Positions 42,353-53,051 of a DNA stretch of 64,000 bases are shown here, one piece after another (within the stretch, counting starts at the first letter, position 1; every line of letters begins with the position of its first letter). The stretch comes from Acidobacteriota bacterium (lineage in GTDB: Bacteria > Acidobacteriota > Terriglobia > Acidiferrales > UBA7541), in assembly GCA_021832085.1 (NCBI GenBank), contig JAKBLM010000009.1:44796-108795 (forward strand). The letters are read 5' to 3'. The notes beneath the pieces were generated by a model, which was given only the letters and a program-made list of their open reading frames with translations, made no database searches and had not been told where the DNA came from. The position numbers were made by a program, and so were the translations under genes.

Positions 42353-43525
42353 TTAGTCTTCGGCGGCCGGCGGGACGAGCGGTACGAGCTTGCCTTCACG
42401 AATCCAATACTCGGCGTCGCGCCAGCGCACGCGCCGGCGAAAAAAGCTGGCGATCCAGAGGCAAAAGGCAAGCGCATCCCATACCGGAATGAGCAACATC
42501 TTTGGCCAAAGGCCGCGCTCTTCGAGCCCCCGGATTCCGATTTCCCACGTCATCGCCGCCCGCAGCAAGAGGTAGAAACCCGGGAATGCGAGTGCCGTTC
42601 CCACCGTGGGATGGATAGCCACAGCCACCAGGCACCACGGTAGCCCTTCCGTGAAGACCAGACCAAGATGTCCCCAGGGCCGCATGTGGCGCATCACGGT
42701 GAGCCAGCGGAGCCGCTTGGCCCACAGCTCGCCCATCGAGCGGTAATCGGCGACCGTCAGGATCTTGTAGGAGAGCAGCTCCACCGTGTGGCCCTGTTCG
42801 GCGATAAAACGCCCCACCAGCAGATCGTCCGCCGGACGATCCTGCAGCGCCGCATAGCCGCCGAATTCGGCCAGCTGTGCCCGGCGCGTGACGATCGTCG
42901 GTCCCAGGGCGAATTTCACTCCGTCGAGTTCCCTTGCCACCAGGATGCCCGCGTAAAAATCGGAGATCATCCCGACCGTCTGCAGGCGGTCGGTCAGCGT
43001 CTTTTCGCCGGCGGAGACGTAGAAGCAGGTGACGGCGCCCACGTGGGGATCGGCAAGCGGAGCCACCACCCGGCGCAGATAATCGGGCCGCACGCGGACG
43101 TCGCTATCGCTGATGACCAGGGTTTCGTGGCGAGCCTCGCTGGTCAAGCGGGCCAGCTTGGCTACTTTATCGTTCGAACCGCGGTTTCCATTCTGAAAGA
43201 TGACCCGGATTTGGCGCTCGGGAAAATCGCGCTGCAGGCGCTCAATCACCGGCAGGACCGGGTCGTTAGGTGCGCCCACGCAAAACAGCATTTCGTAATC
43301 GGGATAATCCTGGCGGCAGAAACTGGCGAAATTCTCGTAGGCATCGGGGTCGAGCCCGCGGATTGGCTTGAGAATGCTTACCGGAGGGGCGAAAGACATG
43401 GGGAACTTGTCGTCTTCCGGGACGCGGCGGAAAAAGCGGTGGGAACTGTACAGGGTCAACAAATAATAGATGAAGGGTAGCGCCGCGACCCCGAGCAGCG
43501 CGTCCCCCACTGTCTTGGGCAGCAT
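42353..43525 (-). CDS. hpnI: HpnI-like ceramide-glucosyltransferase-type glycosyltransferase
   Basis: A 390-residue membrane enzyme. An N-terminal membrane helix precedes a GT2 domain with PPVSILKPIRGLDPDAYENF, VISDSDVRV, RPADDLLVG and the KRLRW motif; two or three helices follow at the C-terminus. This is the layout of the ceramide glucosyltransferase family, whose bacterial hopanoid member HpnI adds N-acetylglucosamine to bacteriohopanetetrol. The YdjC-type gene at 35723-36601 would be the matching deacetylase HpnK. The hopanoid assignment is an inference; a sphingolipid or other lipid acceptor is possible. Confidence 0.7.
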   Translation of the reverse strand: MLPKTVGDALLGVAALPFIYYLLTLYSSHRFFRRVPEDDKFPMSFAPPVSILKPIRGLDPDAYENFASFCRQDYPDYEMLFCVGAPNDPVLPVIERLQRDFPERQIRVIFQNGNRGSNDKVAKLARLTSEARHETLVISDSDVRVRPDYLRRVVAPLADPHVGAVTCFYVSAGEKTLTDRLQTVGMISDFYAGILVARELDGVKFALGPTIVTRRAQLAEFGGYAALQDRPADDLLVGRFIAEQGHTVELLSYKILTVADYRSMGELWAKRLRWLTVMRHMRPWGHLGLVFTEGLPWCLVAVAIHPTVGTALAFPGFYLLLRAAMTWEIGIRGLEERGLWPKMLLIPVWDALAFCLWIASFFRRRVRWRDAEYWIREGKLVPLVPPAAED

Positions 43526-43707
43526 CGACCTCCTAGGTTATCCCAAGTGGTTTGTGGGTACAACCTTTGCAGGATACCAATAATTTGGCGAAACCGCCCT
43601 CCCCAAAGCTGCACGGAAGGGCGGGGTCACTTCGGAAAGCGCCGGGTAAAGATGGGTGGGAGCAACCGAATTGGAATTGCGCTGAATCCCCACGTAGAAT
43701 CGGTGCG

Positions 43708-44190
43708 GTGCAGAAGGTGCAGGAAGCGAACATAACCGGGAAACAGTTGCGCCACGAGCATTTGCGTCGGCTGCGTTTGAAAACGTTCCTCTTTCTGGTA
43801 TTGATGGCGATGCTCGGCCCGTCGAGCAATGTGATGTTGCGGGCCGGGATGAAGCATATTGGGGCGTTTTCTTTCAGCAACCTAGCGGGGGTAGGGGTGT
43901 ATCTCGGGCGAGTTTTTTCAAACCTTCTAGTCCTGTTCGGGGTGGTCACACGCATCTTATTCCAAGTGGTCGCCTTGCTCGTGTTGAGCTGGGCTGACTA
44001 CAGTTTTGTGACGCCAGCCTCGGCGATCAACTACGCGATTGTCGCGGTCATGGGTCATTTTTTGCTGGGGGAAACGGTAAGTCCGGTACGGTGGATAGGC
44101 ATCGCTTTCATCTGCCTGGGCGTTGCGCTGGTAGGGATTACGCCCACCAACACGACTTCGCAAGCCGTGATTCCGGCCGCCGAATCCTGA
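43708..44190 (+). CDS. Half-size EamA/DMT-type membrane protein
   Basis: A protein of about 160 residues with four membrane helices, the size of one EamA repeat. The C-terminal pair reads ADYSFVTPASAINYAIVAVMG, HFLLGETVSPVRWIGIAFI and CLGVALVGITP, the typical drug/metabolite transporter ending with a conserved glutamate in LLGE. The start is unclear: GTG at 43708 or 43717 give a short charged N-terminus, while a later ATG would cut the first helix. Such small proteins often form dimers that move lipid-linked sugars or amphipathic solutes. It lies 99 bases ahead of sqdB on the same strand, which could hint at a lipid-related substrate. Confidence 0.7.
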   Translation: MQKVQEANITGKQLRHEHLRRLRLKTFLFLVLMAMLGPSSNVMLRAGMKHIGAFSFSNLAGVGVYLGRVFSNLLVLFGVVTRILFQVVALLVLSWADYSFVTPASAINYAIVAVMGHFLLGETVSPVRWIGIAFICLGVALVGITPTNTTSQAVIPAAES

Positions 44191-45989
<1,799 letters not shown>

Positions 45990-46314
45990 CGGACTCACTC
46001 CTTATCGTGGCGGAAACCGAAGCCGCCCAGCCTGCCCGAATTCTCACAGGAAAGCCGAACAAAATACAGCGCCGAACCGTGTGGCGCCGGGCCGCGGGAC
46101 GGCGGCAATGCTCGATGTGCCGCAGGTGCTCCGCTTCGCATCCAGCGCCGCGTTAGGACGATTCCCTTTGGCCATGCCCCCGGCCGCCGATGGGCTTGTG
46201 CCGGCGCGAAGGCCGAGACAATTGCACGCAGGGTTTTCTCTTCTGTTACTTTTTGGCGTGAGGAGCGCGGGCAAAGATCGCTGCCAATAGAACTCGGCTA
46301 TACAATACCAACCG
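45990..46314. other. Divergent gap between cutA and the hexomutase-like gene
   Basis: About 325 bases without a gene. A TACAAT box at 46301-46306 lies just 9 bases ahead of the next start codon, and no ribosome site is visible there, so that gene may be translated from a leaderless message. Confidence 0.4.
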
Positions 46315-47727
46315 ATGCCCCAGGCAGGGATCCATTTCGGCAAAGGGGACTGGCGCGGGGTTGTCGGCGAAGACTTCACGTTTGCAAAGGTGCGCCTGGC
46401 TGCGGCGGCGATGGCGCGGCTGGTGCGGAAGGGGCAAGCGGCGCCGAGGCTGCTGGTTGCGCACGACACCCGGTTCCTTTCGGAGGATTTTGCTCGGGCG
46501 GCCGCGGCCGTGCTCGAAAGGGGAGGCGTTCATGCCGTTCTGGCTGACCGGCCGACGCCCACAGCGGCCGTCTCGTTTGCTATTCCCCGAGGGAAGTTTG
46601 CCGGCGGTCTTGTGCTCACCGGTGGCGACGTTTCCAGCGAATACAACGGCGTGAAATTGCTCGATCGGCAAGGCATGCCCCTGGGCCCGGCGCAAGTGGC
46701 GGAAATCGAGCGTTTGGCCGGCCGGCTTGCCGACGAAGGATGGGAAGCCCAAGGCGATGAGATTCCTGAGTTGGAGACGACCGACCTTTCGATCGCCTAC
46801 CTCGATCGGCTGAGCGAACTGGTGCGCTTCGACGCGATGCGCCGGAACCGGCTGAGCGTTACCTACGACGCCATGCACGGCTCGGGCGCCGGCTGGCTCG
46901 ACTGGCTGCTCGCAGCGAAGGGCATCCCGGTGGAGACGCTGCACGCCGAGCGCGATGTGCTCTTCGAGGGGCAAAGCCCCGATCCCTTGCCGGCTCAACT
47001 GCACCGGCTGGCCCACGTCGTGCGGCGCAGCGGCGCCTCATTGGGCATGGCAACCGACGGCGCCGGCGGTCGTTTCGGCATTCTCGACGGCGAAGGCCGG
47101 TTTCTTACGCCAAACCATCTGCTCGGGCTGCTCTGCGACTATCTGGCGGAGAGCCGGGGCTGGCGGCTGGGCGTGGCCCGCAGCGTTGCGACTTCGCACC
47201 TGATCGATGCGGTAGCTCGCCTGCACGGCCTGCCCGTCCACCGGACGCCAGTCGGCTTCGACGGCATTTCCCGGCTGGTGGCCGAGGGCCGCGTCGACCT
47301 GGGCGGCGACGAAGGCGCCGGGCTGGCCATCGGCGGGCACGTGCCGGAAAAAGATGGGATCCTCGCCTGCCTGCTGGTCGCGGAGATGGTGGCTGAACGC
47401 GGCCCGGTCGAGGGGCAACTCGTCGCGCTGTTTCGCTGCGTGGGAGCCGAGTTCTGGCCGGTGCGGCTCGACGTTGCGCTCGACGAAGCTGGGCGCGCGC
47501 GGCTCGCGACCTGGCTCAAGAGCGAGCCCGAGGAATTCCTGGGACGGCGAGTGGTTCATACCGACCATACCGACGGTTTGGAACTCGAGTTCGAAGGCGG
47601 CTCGTGGTTGCTGGTGCGGCCCTCGGGCACCGAGCCGCTTTCGAGAATCTATGCCGAGGCCGGTTCGCTTGACCAGGCGAACCGGCTGGGAAAGGAGACC
47701 GGACAATGGATTCGCAACCTCAAATGA
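46315..47727 (+). CDS. Phosphohexomutase homologue lacking catalytic residues
   Basis: A 470-residue protein with the four-domain layout of phosphoglucomutase/phosphomannomutase. The phosphate-binding loop RPSGTEP near the C-terminus and the YNGVKL strand are intact, but the active site is not. The catalytic loop TASHNP is TGGDVS (102-107), with Gly104 in place of the phosphoserine. The metal loop DGDGDR reads DGAGGR (248-253), so two of three Mg ligands are lost. The sugar loop GEESG reads GDEGAG. The reading frame is clean and codon use looks normal, so it seems a maintained pseudoenzyme rather than a decaying gene. It overlaps the FtsB-like gene by 22 bases. Confidence 0.85.
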   Translation: MPQAGIHFGKGDWRGVVGEDFTFAKVRLAAAAMARLVRKGQAAPRLLVAHDTRFLSEDFARAAAAVLERGGVHAVLADRPTPTAAVSFAIPRGKFAGGLVLTGGDVSSEYNGVKLLDRQGMPLGPAQVAEIERLAGRLADEGWEAQGDEIPELETTDLSIAYLDRLSELVRFDAMRRNRLSVTYDAMHGSGAGWLDWLLAAKGIPVETLHAERDVLFEGQSPDPLPAQLHRLAHVVRRSGASLGMATDGAGGRFGILDGEGRFLTPNHLLGLLCDYLAESRGWRLGVARSVATSHLIDAVARLHGLPVHRTPVGFDGISRLVAEGRVDLGGDEGAGLAIGGHVPEKDGILACLLVAEMVAERGPVEGQLVALFRCVGAEFWPVRLDVALDEAGRARLATWLKSEPEEFLGRRVVHTDHTDGLELEFEGGSWLLVRPSGTEPLSRIYAEAGSLDQANRLGKETGQWIRNLK

Positions 47728-48074
47728 AGGCGACACGGCAACGATCGCGGCGCCAGACGTTCCTCTATGCCGCGCTCGTGTTGTTTGTTGCGGCGCTGGT
47801 GCTCGACGGCGTCTTCGGTCCCCACGGCCTGATTGCCGCCTACCGCTTGCGACTCCAGGTGCAGCAGGAGCAGGAGAAGATTCAAAAGGTGGAAAAGCAA
47901 AACCGGGAATTTTCGAAGCAGGTGCGCGAACTGAAAACCGATCCATCGGCTATCGAACAGATGGCGCATAGGCGCATGGGAATGGTCAAGCCCGGGGAAC
48001 TGGTTTTCAAGCTCCCACCCCTGCCGCCGAAGTCGGCACAAACCACACCTGCGACCCCGACCCCGCAGCACTGA
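47706..48074 (+). CDS. FtsB/DivIC-family septum protein
   Basis: A 122-residue bitopic membrane protein. A basic N-terminus, one membrane helix (about residues 18-36), a coiled coil with LRLQVQQEQEKIQKVEKQNREF written in heptads, then the conserved DPSAIEQMAHRRMGMVKPGE segment and a proline-rich tail. This is the pattern of FtsB/DivIC, which joins FtsL and FtsQ in the divisome. It begins inside the 3-prime end of the hexomutase-like gene, so translation of the two is probably coupled. Confidence 0.85.
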   Translation: MDSQPQMKATRQRSRRQTFLYAALVLFVAALVLDGVFGPHGLIAAYRLRLQVQQEQEKIQKVEKQNREFSKQVRELKTDPSAIEQMAHRRMGMVKPGELVFKLPPLPPKSAQTTPATPTPQH

Positions 48075-48166
48075 ACGCATCTCCAGCTAGCCGAACGCGG
48101 GCAGGGAAGGCCAACGCGTTCTCTCTGTGGACCTGTAGCTGGACATGGAGTGCCGCGTTTCGCTTC

Positions 48167-49357
48167 TCAATCGCTGGCTGTAAACGGCTGGAGAACGGTC
48201 TTGCGTAGCCATGCGCGCAATTCCACCTCATGTCCCTTGAGCCGGGTTCGGGCAATCGAGAGCAGCAACATCCCCACGAAAATCAAGGCGAGGCCGGCCG
48301 AGGCGCCGGCGATCGTGCTGGCGCGCTTGGGCAACAGGGAAAAGCGGCCGTAGACGAACTCGATGTGGACCCAGTAGACGATGAGCGAAGTGGTGCCGAG
48401 CTGGACGAGCGGGCTGAAGCTGCCGTTGCGGGAACCGTAGGCCAGACGCGGGCCAAAAGCCGGCACCCAATAGCACCAAGCATAAGAAAGCGCCAGGATC
48501 ACCAGCAGCACGCCGACTCGGGCAAGAAAGAAATTGGGACTGGTGTGCCAGAAATCGTCGACCGGATAGACCCGCACAGGCAGTGAGGAGAACCACAGTG
48601 CTAAGCCGAACATGGCGGCGCCGGCCGCGCCAAGGATCATGTGCGTCCATCCGGGCTGGCGGCGCGCCCACCCGGTGACCAGCACCGTCCCAAGGGCCAT
48701 GCCGGCGAGGGCAAAGGCCGCCCAGGGGAAAATGGGGAAGAGCCAGGGGCGCGGCTTACCGGAGATGTAAACGCCATTGAGGTAGGATTCCAGATACCAA
48801 GGCAGCCAATTGGGCATCCACGTCGTCCAGAGCAATGGCGTGAGCAGGCTGATTGCCGCCGCGCCGAAAGCGGCGAGGAACGCCGTCTTCCATCGCGTTT
48901 TCGCGACGAGGTAGACCAGGCCGAGCAACATGATCGAAACCCCGATCTCGTTGAGAATGTCGACGCGGAGCAGGTCCGTCCATGGAGCGCTGGGCTGTCC
49001 AAGCGCCCATTCCTGCACGCGAAAGAGCAGGCCCAGACCAAGAATTTCGGCGCCGCGCTGGACGGTTTCCCAGGCGATGCGCCGATGCGGCATCCCGCGG
49101 CGCTGTTTGCGATCGATCACCAGCACGGCGGCGACACCGGCCAGGAACAGGAACAGGGGGGCGGGGAGCGTGCCGCACAGCTGCGACCAACGGTAGAAGC
49201 TCCCGCTCCGGGCTGCGGGGCTCAGCCAGGAATCGTAGCAATGGGTCTGGAACATGAGGACGCAGGCAAGCCCGCGCATCCAGTCGATCTGCGTCAAACG
49301 TGGTTTCACGCCGGGTGCCACCAGCCGGAAAAACCTCCTCGGGATCGTTTTCCCCAT
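48167..49357 (-). CDS. HGSNAT/DUF1624-like multi-pass membrane protein
   Basis: A 396-residue protein with about ten membrane helices. The start RLTQIDWMRGLACVLMFQTH is the signature of the heparan-alpha-glucosaminide N-acetyltransferase-like family, with a histidine in the first helix that could be the acyl acceptor. In bacteria these proteins are thought to acetylate sugars or lipids across the membrane, but few have been studied. No neighbouring glycan gene is obvious; it ends about 90 bases from the FtsB-like gene, tail to tail. Confidence 0.75.
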   Translation of the reverse strand: MGKTIPRRFFRLVAPGVKPRLTQIDWMRGLACVLMFQTHCYDSWLSPAARSGSFYRWSQLCGTLPAPLFLFLAGVAAVLVIDRKQRRGMPHRRIAWETVQRGAEILGLGLLFRVQEWALGQPSAPWTDLLRVDILNEIGVSIMLLGLVYLVAKTRWKTAFLAAFGAAAISLLTPLLWTTWMPNWLPWYLESYLNGVYISGKPRPWLFPIFPWAAFALAGMALGTVLVTGWARRQPGWTHMILGAAGAAMFGLALWFSSLPVRVYPVDDFWHTSPNFFLARVGVLLVILALSYAWCYWVPAFGPRLAYGSRNGSFSPLVQLGTTSLIVYWVHIEFVYGRFSLLPKRASTIAGASAGLALIFVGMLLLSIARTRLKGHEVELRAWLRKTVLQPFTASD

Positions 49358-49440
49358 CTTACGATGGGAGGGGCCTGGCGCAACCGGTCGTTTGATAAAA
49401 AGCTGGGTCCTAATGCCAGCCGGCTTCGCGGCAAGGGAAA

Positions 49441-50424
49441 GTGCTCCGTTACGGAATGAACGGGAAGCGAGTAATTCCGATTTCCGGCGCGATGGTGATC
49501 TGGGTGCTATCGTCGCTGACGCTGGCCGTGATCGGCGTCCGCTTCGGTTACCACGGAACGCGGTTCGCTGTAGCGCTCGTAGCGCTGGTCTTGCTGCTCG
49601 CCGGGCAGATCTTCAATGCCTCACGCGGTTTCACCGACAAACTGAACACCCTGCTGGGGGAAGTGGGCGTGCTGTTGCTGCCCTTGTTGCTCGGCCTGCT
49701 CTTCATCGTCTACATGTTGGGGACCGGCGAATTCACCTGGCCGCGGCTGATCGGCGGATTTGTCTGGATCGAACTCCCATCCCTGTTGGCGCTTTCGGCG
49801 CGGGGCCGCAAAGCCGGCGCGTGGCAGGACTACGCGATCATGGTGGTGCTCTGGATGCCCATCGAATTCGCGTGGGGAAGGTGGCTGTTCCCCTATCCGG
49901 CCGAAGCGACACACACCTTTGAAATCCTGCTGGCGCTGAATGCCGGCATCATCGCTTTCCTCTATATCCGCCGGCTGGAAGGGATCGGCTACACGATCGC
50001 CTGGGGGAAGGGATTCGCGATGGCGATCGCGGTCAACTTCCTGGTGTTCGCGGCGATTGCAATTCCGCTCGGCGAATGGATGCACTTCATCAGCTGGGCG
50101 CCGACGGTGGCCAAGCTCAAGTTTTTCCCGCTCTCCGCGCTGGGAATTCTGTTTTTCACTGCGTGGCCGGAGGAGTTTCTGTTCCGCGGGCTCCTGCAGA
50201 ATACGCTTTCGAAGAGTTTTCACAGCGACAACATCGGCTGGGTGATCGCCTCGATGCTGTTCGGGCTTTCGCACATCGTTCACGGCTTCCCAAATTGGCG
50301 CTACGTGTTCCTGGCGGCGATCGCAGGGCTCTTCTACGGCATGGCGTGGCGAAAAACGAAATCGATGACCGCCGACGCGCTGGTGCACATGCTGGTCGAC
50401 TCGATCTGGCACGCGCTCTTTTAG
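49441..50424 (+). CDS. CPBP-family intramembrane protease
   Basis: A 327-residue protein with about eight membrane helices. The C-terminal part has the CPBP (Abi/Rce1) motifs: WPEEFLFRGLLQN with the EE-x3-R core, FGLSHIVHG and HMLVDSIWH, giving the two glutamates and histidines of the presumed active site. Family members cut prenylated or peptide substrates in the membrane; the substrate here is unknown. The GTG at 49441 has AAGGGAAA upstream; an ATG five codons later is an alternative. It is divergent from the HGSNAT-like gene. Confidence 0.88.
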   Translation: MLRYGMNGKRVIPISGAMVIWVLSSLTLAVIGVRFGYHGTRFAVALVALVLLLAGQIFNASRGFTDKLNTLLGEVGVLLLPLLLGLLFIVYMLGTGEFTWPRLIGGFVWIELPSLLALSARGRKAGAWQDYAIMVVLWMPIEFAWGRWLFPYPAEATHTFEILLALNAGIIAFLYIRRLEGIGYTIAWGKGFAMAIAVNFLVFAAIAIPLGEWMHFISWAPTVAKLKFFPLSALGILFFTAWPEEFLFRGLLQNTLSKSFHSDNIGWVIASMLFGLSHIVHGFPNWRYVFLAAIAGLFYGMAWRKTKSMTADALVHMLVDSIWHALF

Positions 50425-50576
50425 GCTCAACTTCCACACAGTTCCGTGCAAAATCCGCGTTTCCTTAGCCGGAGTGCTGTGAGTTCGGGTGAAAAACGGA
50501 ACATCTTCGAGGGTGCTCTTTGCATCTCACAATGCCGACGTAATCCCCGGCCAACAAATTTCGAGGGGAAGGGGAG

Positions 50577-51533
50577 ATGAACGGGAAATCCACAAAACTA
50601 GTCGGTGTTCTGGCGACTCTGGCGGTTTGGCTACTGACGGTCGCGCCGCTGGGCGCGCAGTCGCGTGGTGCAACGCTTTCCGGCACGGTCACCGGCGCCG
50701 GTAGCGCTGTTGCCCACGCGATGGTGACCGTCGAAAGCCTGATTACAGGCGAGTCGAAGACGACGGAAACCGACGCCGCCGGCCGGTACACGGTGCCGGA
50801 TCTTGCTCCCGGCAAATACCGGGTTTCCGTTTCGGCCGCCGGGTTCAACAAACAGACCGTCACGGTGACGCTCAGCGCCGGCCTTACCCACACGGAAAAC
50901 TTTCAGCTGGCCTCCGCGCTTTCACTGCAGTCGCTCGGCTTTTCCAAGTCCCAGACGCAGAGCAACTCCAAGGAACAAGCGCTGCTCAACAAGCGCTCGC
51001 ACATGCTCCAGATTCATCAGAAGCTCGGGCTGATCACCGCCATTCCGATGATCGCTACGCTGGTCGCCGCCACACAGGCCGGCGGACGGCATGGCAGCCC
51101 CACCGGGCGCGACGTGCACATGGCGCTCGGCGCGGCCACCGCCGGCTTGTATTGGGCCACCGCCTATTACGCCATCTTTGCACCGCGGGTGCCGGGCGTG
51201 AAGACTCGCGGCCCTATCCGCTTTCACGAAGCGATGGCCTGGATACACGGCCCAGGCATGATCCTGACGCCGATCCTGGGCATCCTGGCCGAGCAGCAAC
51301 GGAACAAGGGAAAGCGCGTGCACGGCATGGCGAAGTATCACGGGCTGGTGGCCATTATCACAGCTTCCGCGTTCGGGCTTGCGCTGGTGTCGGTGAGCAA
51401 ACCAGGCTGGATTCCCGGTCTTGAGCACCACGTCGCTGCGCTGTTCCCTTTTCATCACCGCGACATCCTGAACGCGGCCCGGCGTTCCCAGGCGTCGAAA
51501 GCGGGCGGGGCGACTGCCGAAGGCCGCAAATGA
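50577..51533 (+). CDS. Carboxypeptidase-regulatory domain fused to histidine-rich b561-like membrane domain
   Basis: A 318-residue protein. After a signal peptide (to residue 28) comes a beta-sandwich repeat (about 30-115: LSGTVTGAGSAVAHAMVTVE, TTETDAAGRYTVPDLAPGKY). The second half has four hydrophobic helices carrying histidines at 142, 147, 172, 181, 217, 224, 249 and 255, spaced like the haem ligands of cytochrome b561-type proteins. The next gene encodes a YceI protein; in E. coli yceI lies beside the b561-like yceJ. Haem binding is therefore plausible but unproved. AGGGGAG precedes the ATG. I know of no named family with this domain pair. Confidence 0.65.
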   Translation: MNGKSTKLVGVLATLAVWLLTVAPLGAQSRGATLSGTVTGAGSAVAHAMVTVESLITGESKTTETDAAGRYTVPDLAPGKYRVSVSAAGFNKQTVTVTLSAGLTHTENFQLASALSLQSLGFSKSQTQSNSKEQALLNKRSHMLQIHQKLGLITAIPMIATLVAATQAGGRHGSPTGRDVHMALGAATAGLYWATAYYAIFAPRVPGVKTRGPIRFHEAMAWIHGPGMILTPILGILAEQQRNKGKRVHGMAKYHGLVAIITASAFGLALVSVSKPGWIPGLEHHVAALFPFHHRDILNAARRSQASKAGGATAEGRK

Positions 51534-51561
51534 ACCACGTCTCGATTCGAGGGTCGCTTCC

Positions 51562-52128
51562 ATGAAATTTCATAAGCCGCTGTTCGCAAAGATCCCGGCG
51601 GTGTGCGCGCTGCTATTCCTGGCGCTGCCGGCCCTGGCCGCCAAGCAGACGGGATGGGTGCTCGAAAAGTCGACGCTCACCTACCACGTCGTCCACCCGC
51701 TGCACCACGTGGAAGGCGTGAGCCATGCCGCGCGCGGCAAGGCCGTGTGCAGCAATGGGGAATGCTCGTTCCTGATCGCGGTACCGGTGAAGTCGTTCGC
51801 TTCGGGCGACACGAACCGCGATCTCCACATGTTGCAGATCACGCGCGGCGCGCAATTCCCGATGGTGGTCGTTCGCACGCAAGTGCCCGAGGCCGCGCTG
51901 AAATCCTCGACGATTCACGCCAATCTCGTGATCCAGTTCGCCGGCCACACAGCGGATTTCAAGCAGGTGCCTTTTCACCTGACGACACACGGCGACCACA
52001 TGCGGGTGAAGGGAAACATCCCCGCGACGCTCACCGATTTCAAGATCCCGGCGCCGGAACTCCTATTTGTTCCGATCAAAAATCAGATCCCGGTCTCGGT
52101 GAACATGATCTGGCGGGAGGTGAAATAG
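51562..52128 (+). CDS. YceI-family periplasmic lipid-binding protein
   Basis: A 188-residue protein with a signal peptide (to about residue 26). The lipocalin-like YceI fold shows in LEKSTLTYHVVHPLHHVEG, FASGDTNRDLHMLQI, FAGHTADFKQVPFHL and the closing VSVNMIWREVK. YceI proteins bind long-chain isoprenoids such as quinones in the periplasm. It starts 28 bases after the putative b561-like gene, so the pair probably forms an electron-transfer or quinone-handling unit. Confidence 0.88.
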   Translation: MKFHKPLFAKIPAVCALLFLALPALAAKQTGWVLEKSTLTYHVVHPLHHVEGVSHAARGKAVCSNGECSFLIAVPVKSFASGDTNRDLHMLQITRGAQFPMVVVRTQVPEAALKSSTIHANLVIQFAGHTADFKQVPFHLTTHGDHMRVKGNIPATLTDFKIPAPELLFVPIKNQIPVSVNMIWREVK

Positions 52129-52241
52129 TTTGCGCCGCGGCTCTCATTTTTCGCACTTCGTTTTTCGCGCTCGGGCATTATCCTGAACGCAGGGTCCGGG
52201 CAGCGGTCTCCGGACGGCTGCAAACCGGCGGCGAAAAGGCG

Positions 52242-52985
52242 ATGGCCGAGCGAATTCACGTCGGGACCTCCGGCTGGCACTACGAGCATTGGCGCGGCCC
52301 GTTCTATCCGGAAACGCTGCGATCGAAGGAGATGCTCGGCTATTACGCCGCGCGATTTTCCACGGTCGAAATCAACAATTCCTTCTACCACCTGCCGACG
52401 CGCGAAACCTTTCGGTTGTGGCGTGCGCAAACACCAGCCCACTTCACCTTCGCCGTCAAGGCCAGCCGTTACATCACTCACATGAAAAAACTCAAGCAGC
52501 CCAGGCAGCCGCTGAAAAAATTCCTGCTGCACGCCGGGGAGCTGAAAGAAAAGCTGGGGCCAATCCTGTTTCAGTTGCCGCCGCGCTGGCACCGCAACGC
52601 CGACCGGCTCGGGGAATTTCTGGAAGTGCTGCCGGGCGGGGAACACTACGCTTTCGAATTTCGCGACCCGAGTTGGTTCCACGACGAAATCTACGCGCTG
52701 CTGCGCCGGCACAAGGCCGCATTCTGCGTCTACGACCTGGCCGGCGCCGAGTCGCCGCGTGTGCTCACCGCCGATTTCGCTTATTTGAGGCTGCACGGGC
52801 CGAGCGCGCTGAGCTACGCTGGTTGCTACACGAGCAGGCGGTTGCGCGGCTGGCTCGAGCAGTGCCGCGAATGGCAAGGCGCTGGCGCGAAGCACGTCTT
52901 CGTCTATTTCGACAACGACCAGGCGGGATTCGCCGCGCGCAACGCGGCGGAGATGCAGGCTATGACAGAGGGCGGGAGGGAATAG
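52242..52985 (+). CDS. DUF72 (YecE-like) protein
   Basis: A 247-residue TIM-barrel protein of the DUF72 family. IHVGTSGWHYEHWRGPFYP, FSTVEINNSFYHLP, FAVKASRYITHMKKL, LGPILFQLPPRW and YAFEFRDPSWF are all conserved marks. The biochemical role is not established. The ATG at 52242 follows GGCGAAAAGGCG. It lies 113 bases after yceI on the same strand and may share its message. Confidence 0.92.
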   Translation: MAERIHVGTSGWHYEHWRGPFYPETLRSKEMLGYYAARFSTVEINNSFYHLPTRETFRLWRAQTPAHFTFAVKASRYITHMKKLKQPRQPLKKFLLHAGELKEKLGPILFQLPPRWHRNADRLGEFLEVLPGGEHYAFEFRDPSWFHDEIYALLRRHKAAFCVYDLAGAESPRVLTADFAYLRLHGPSALSYAGCYTSRRLRGWLEQCREWQGAGAKHVFVYFDNDQAGFAARNAAEMQAMTEGGRE

Positions 52986-53051
52986 CCACGGCCGGTGGTG
53001 TTCCGGCCGTGGGGCTTGTCCCAATGCCGTGAGACGCGATCGCGCGTGCGG

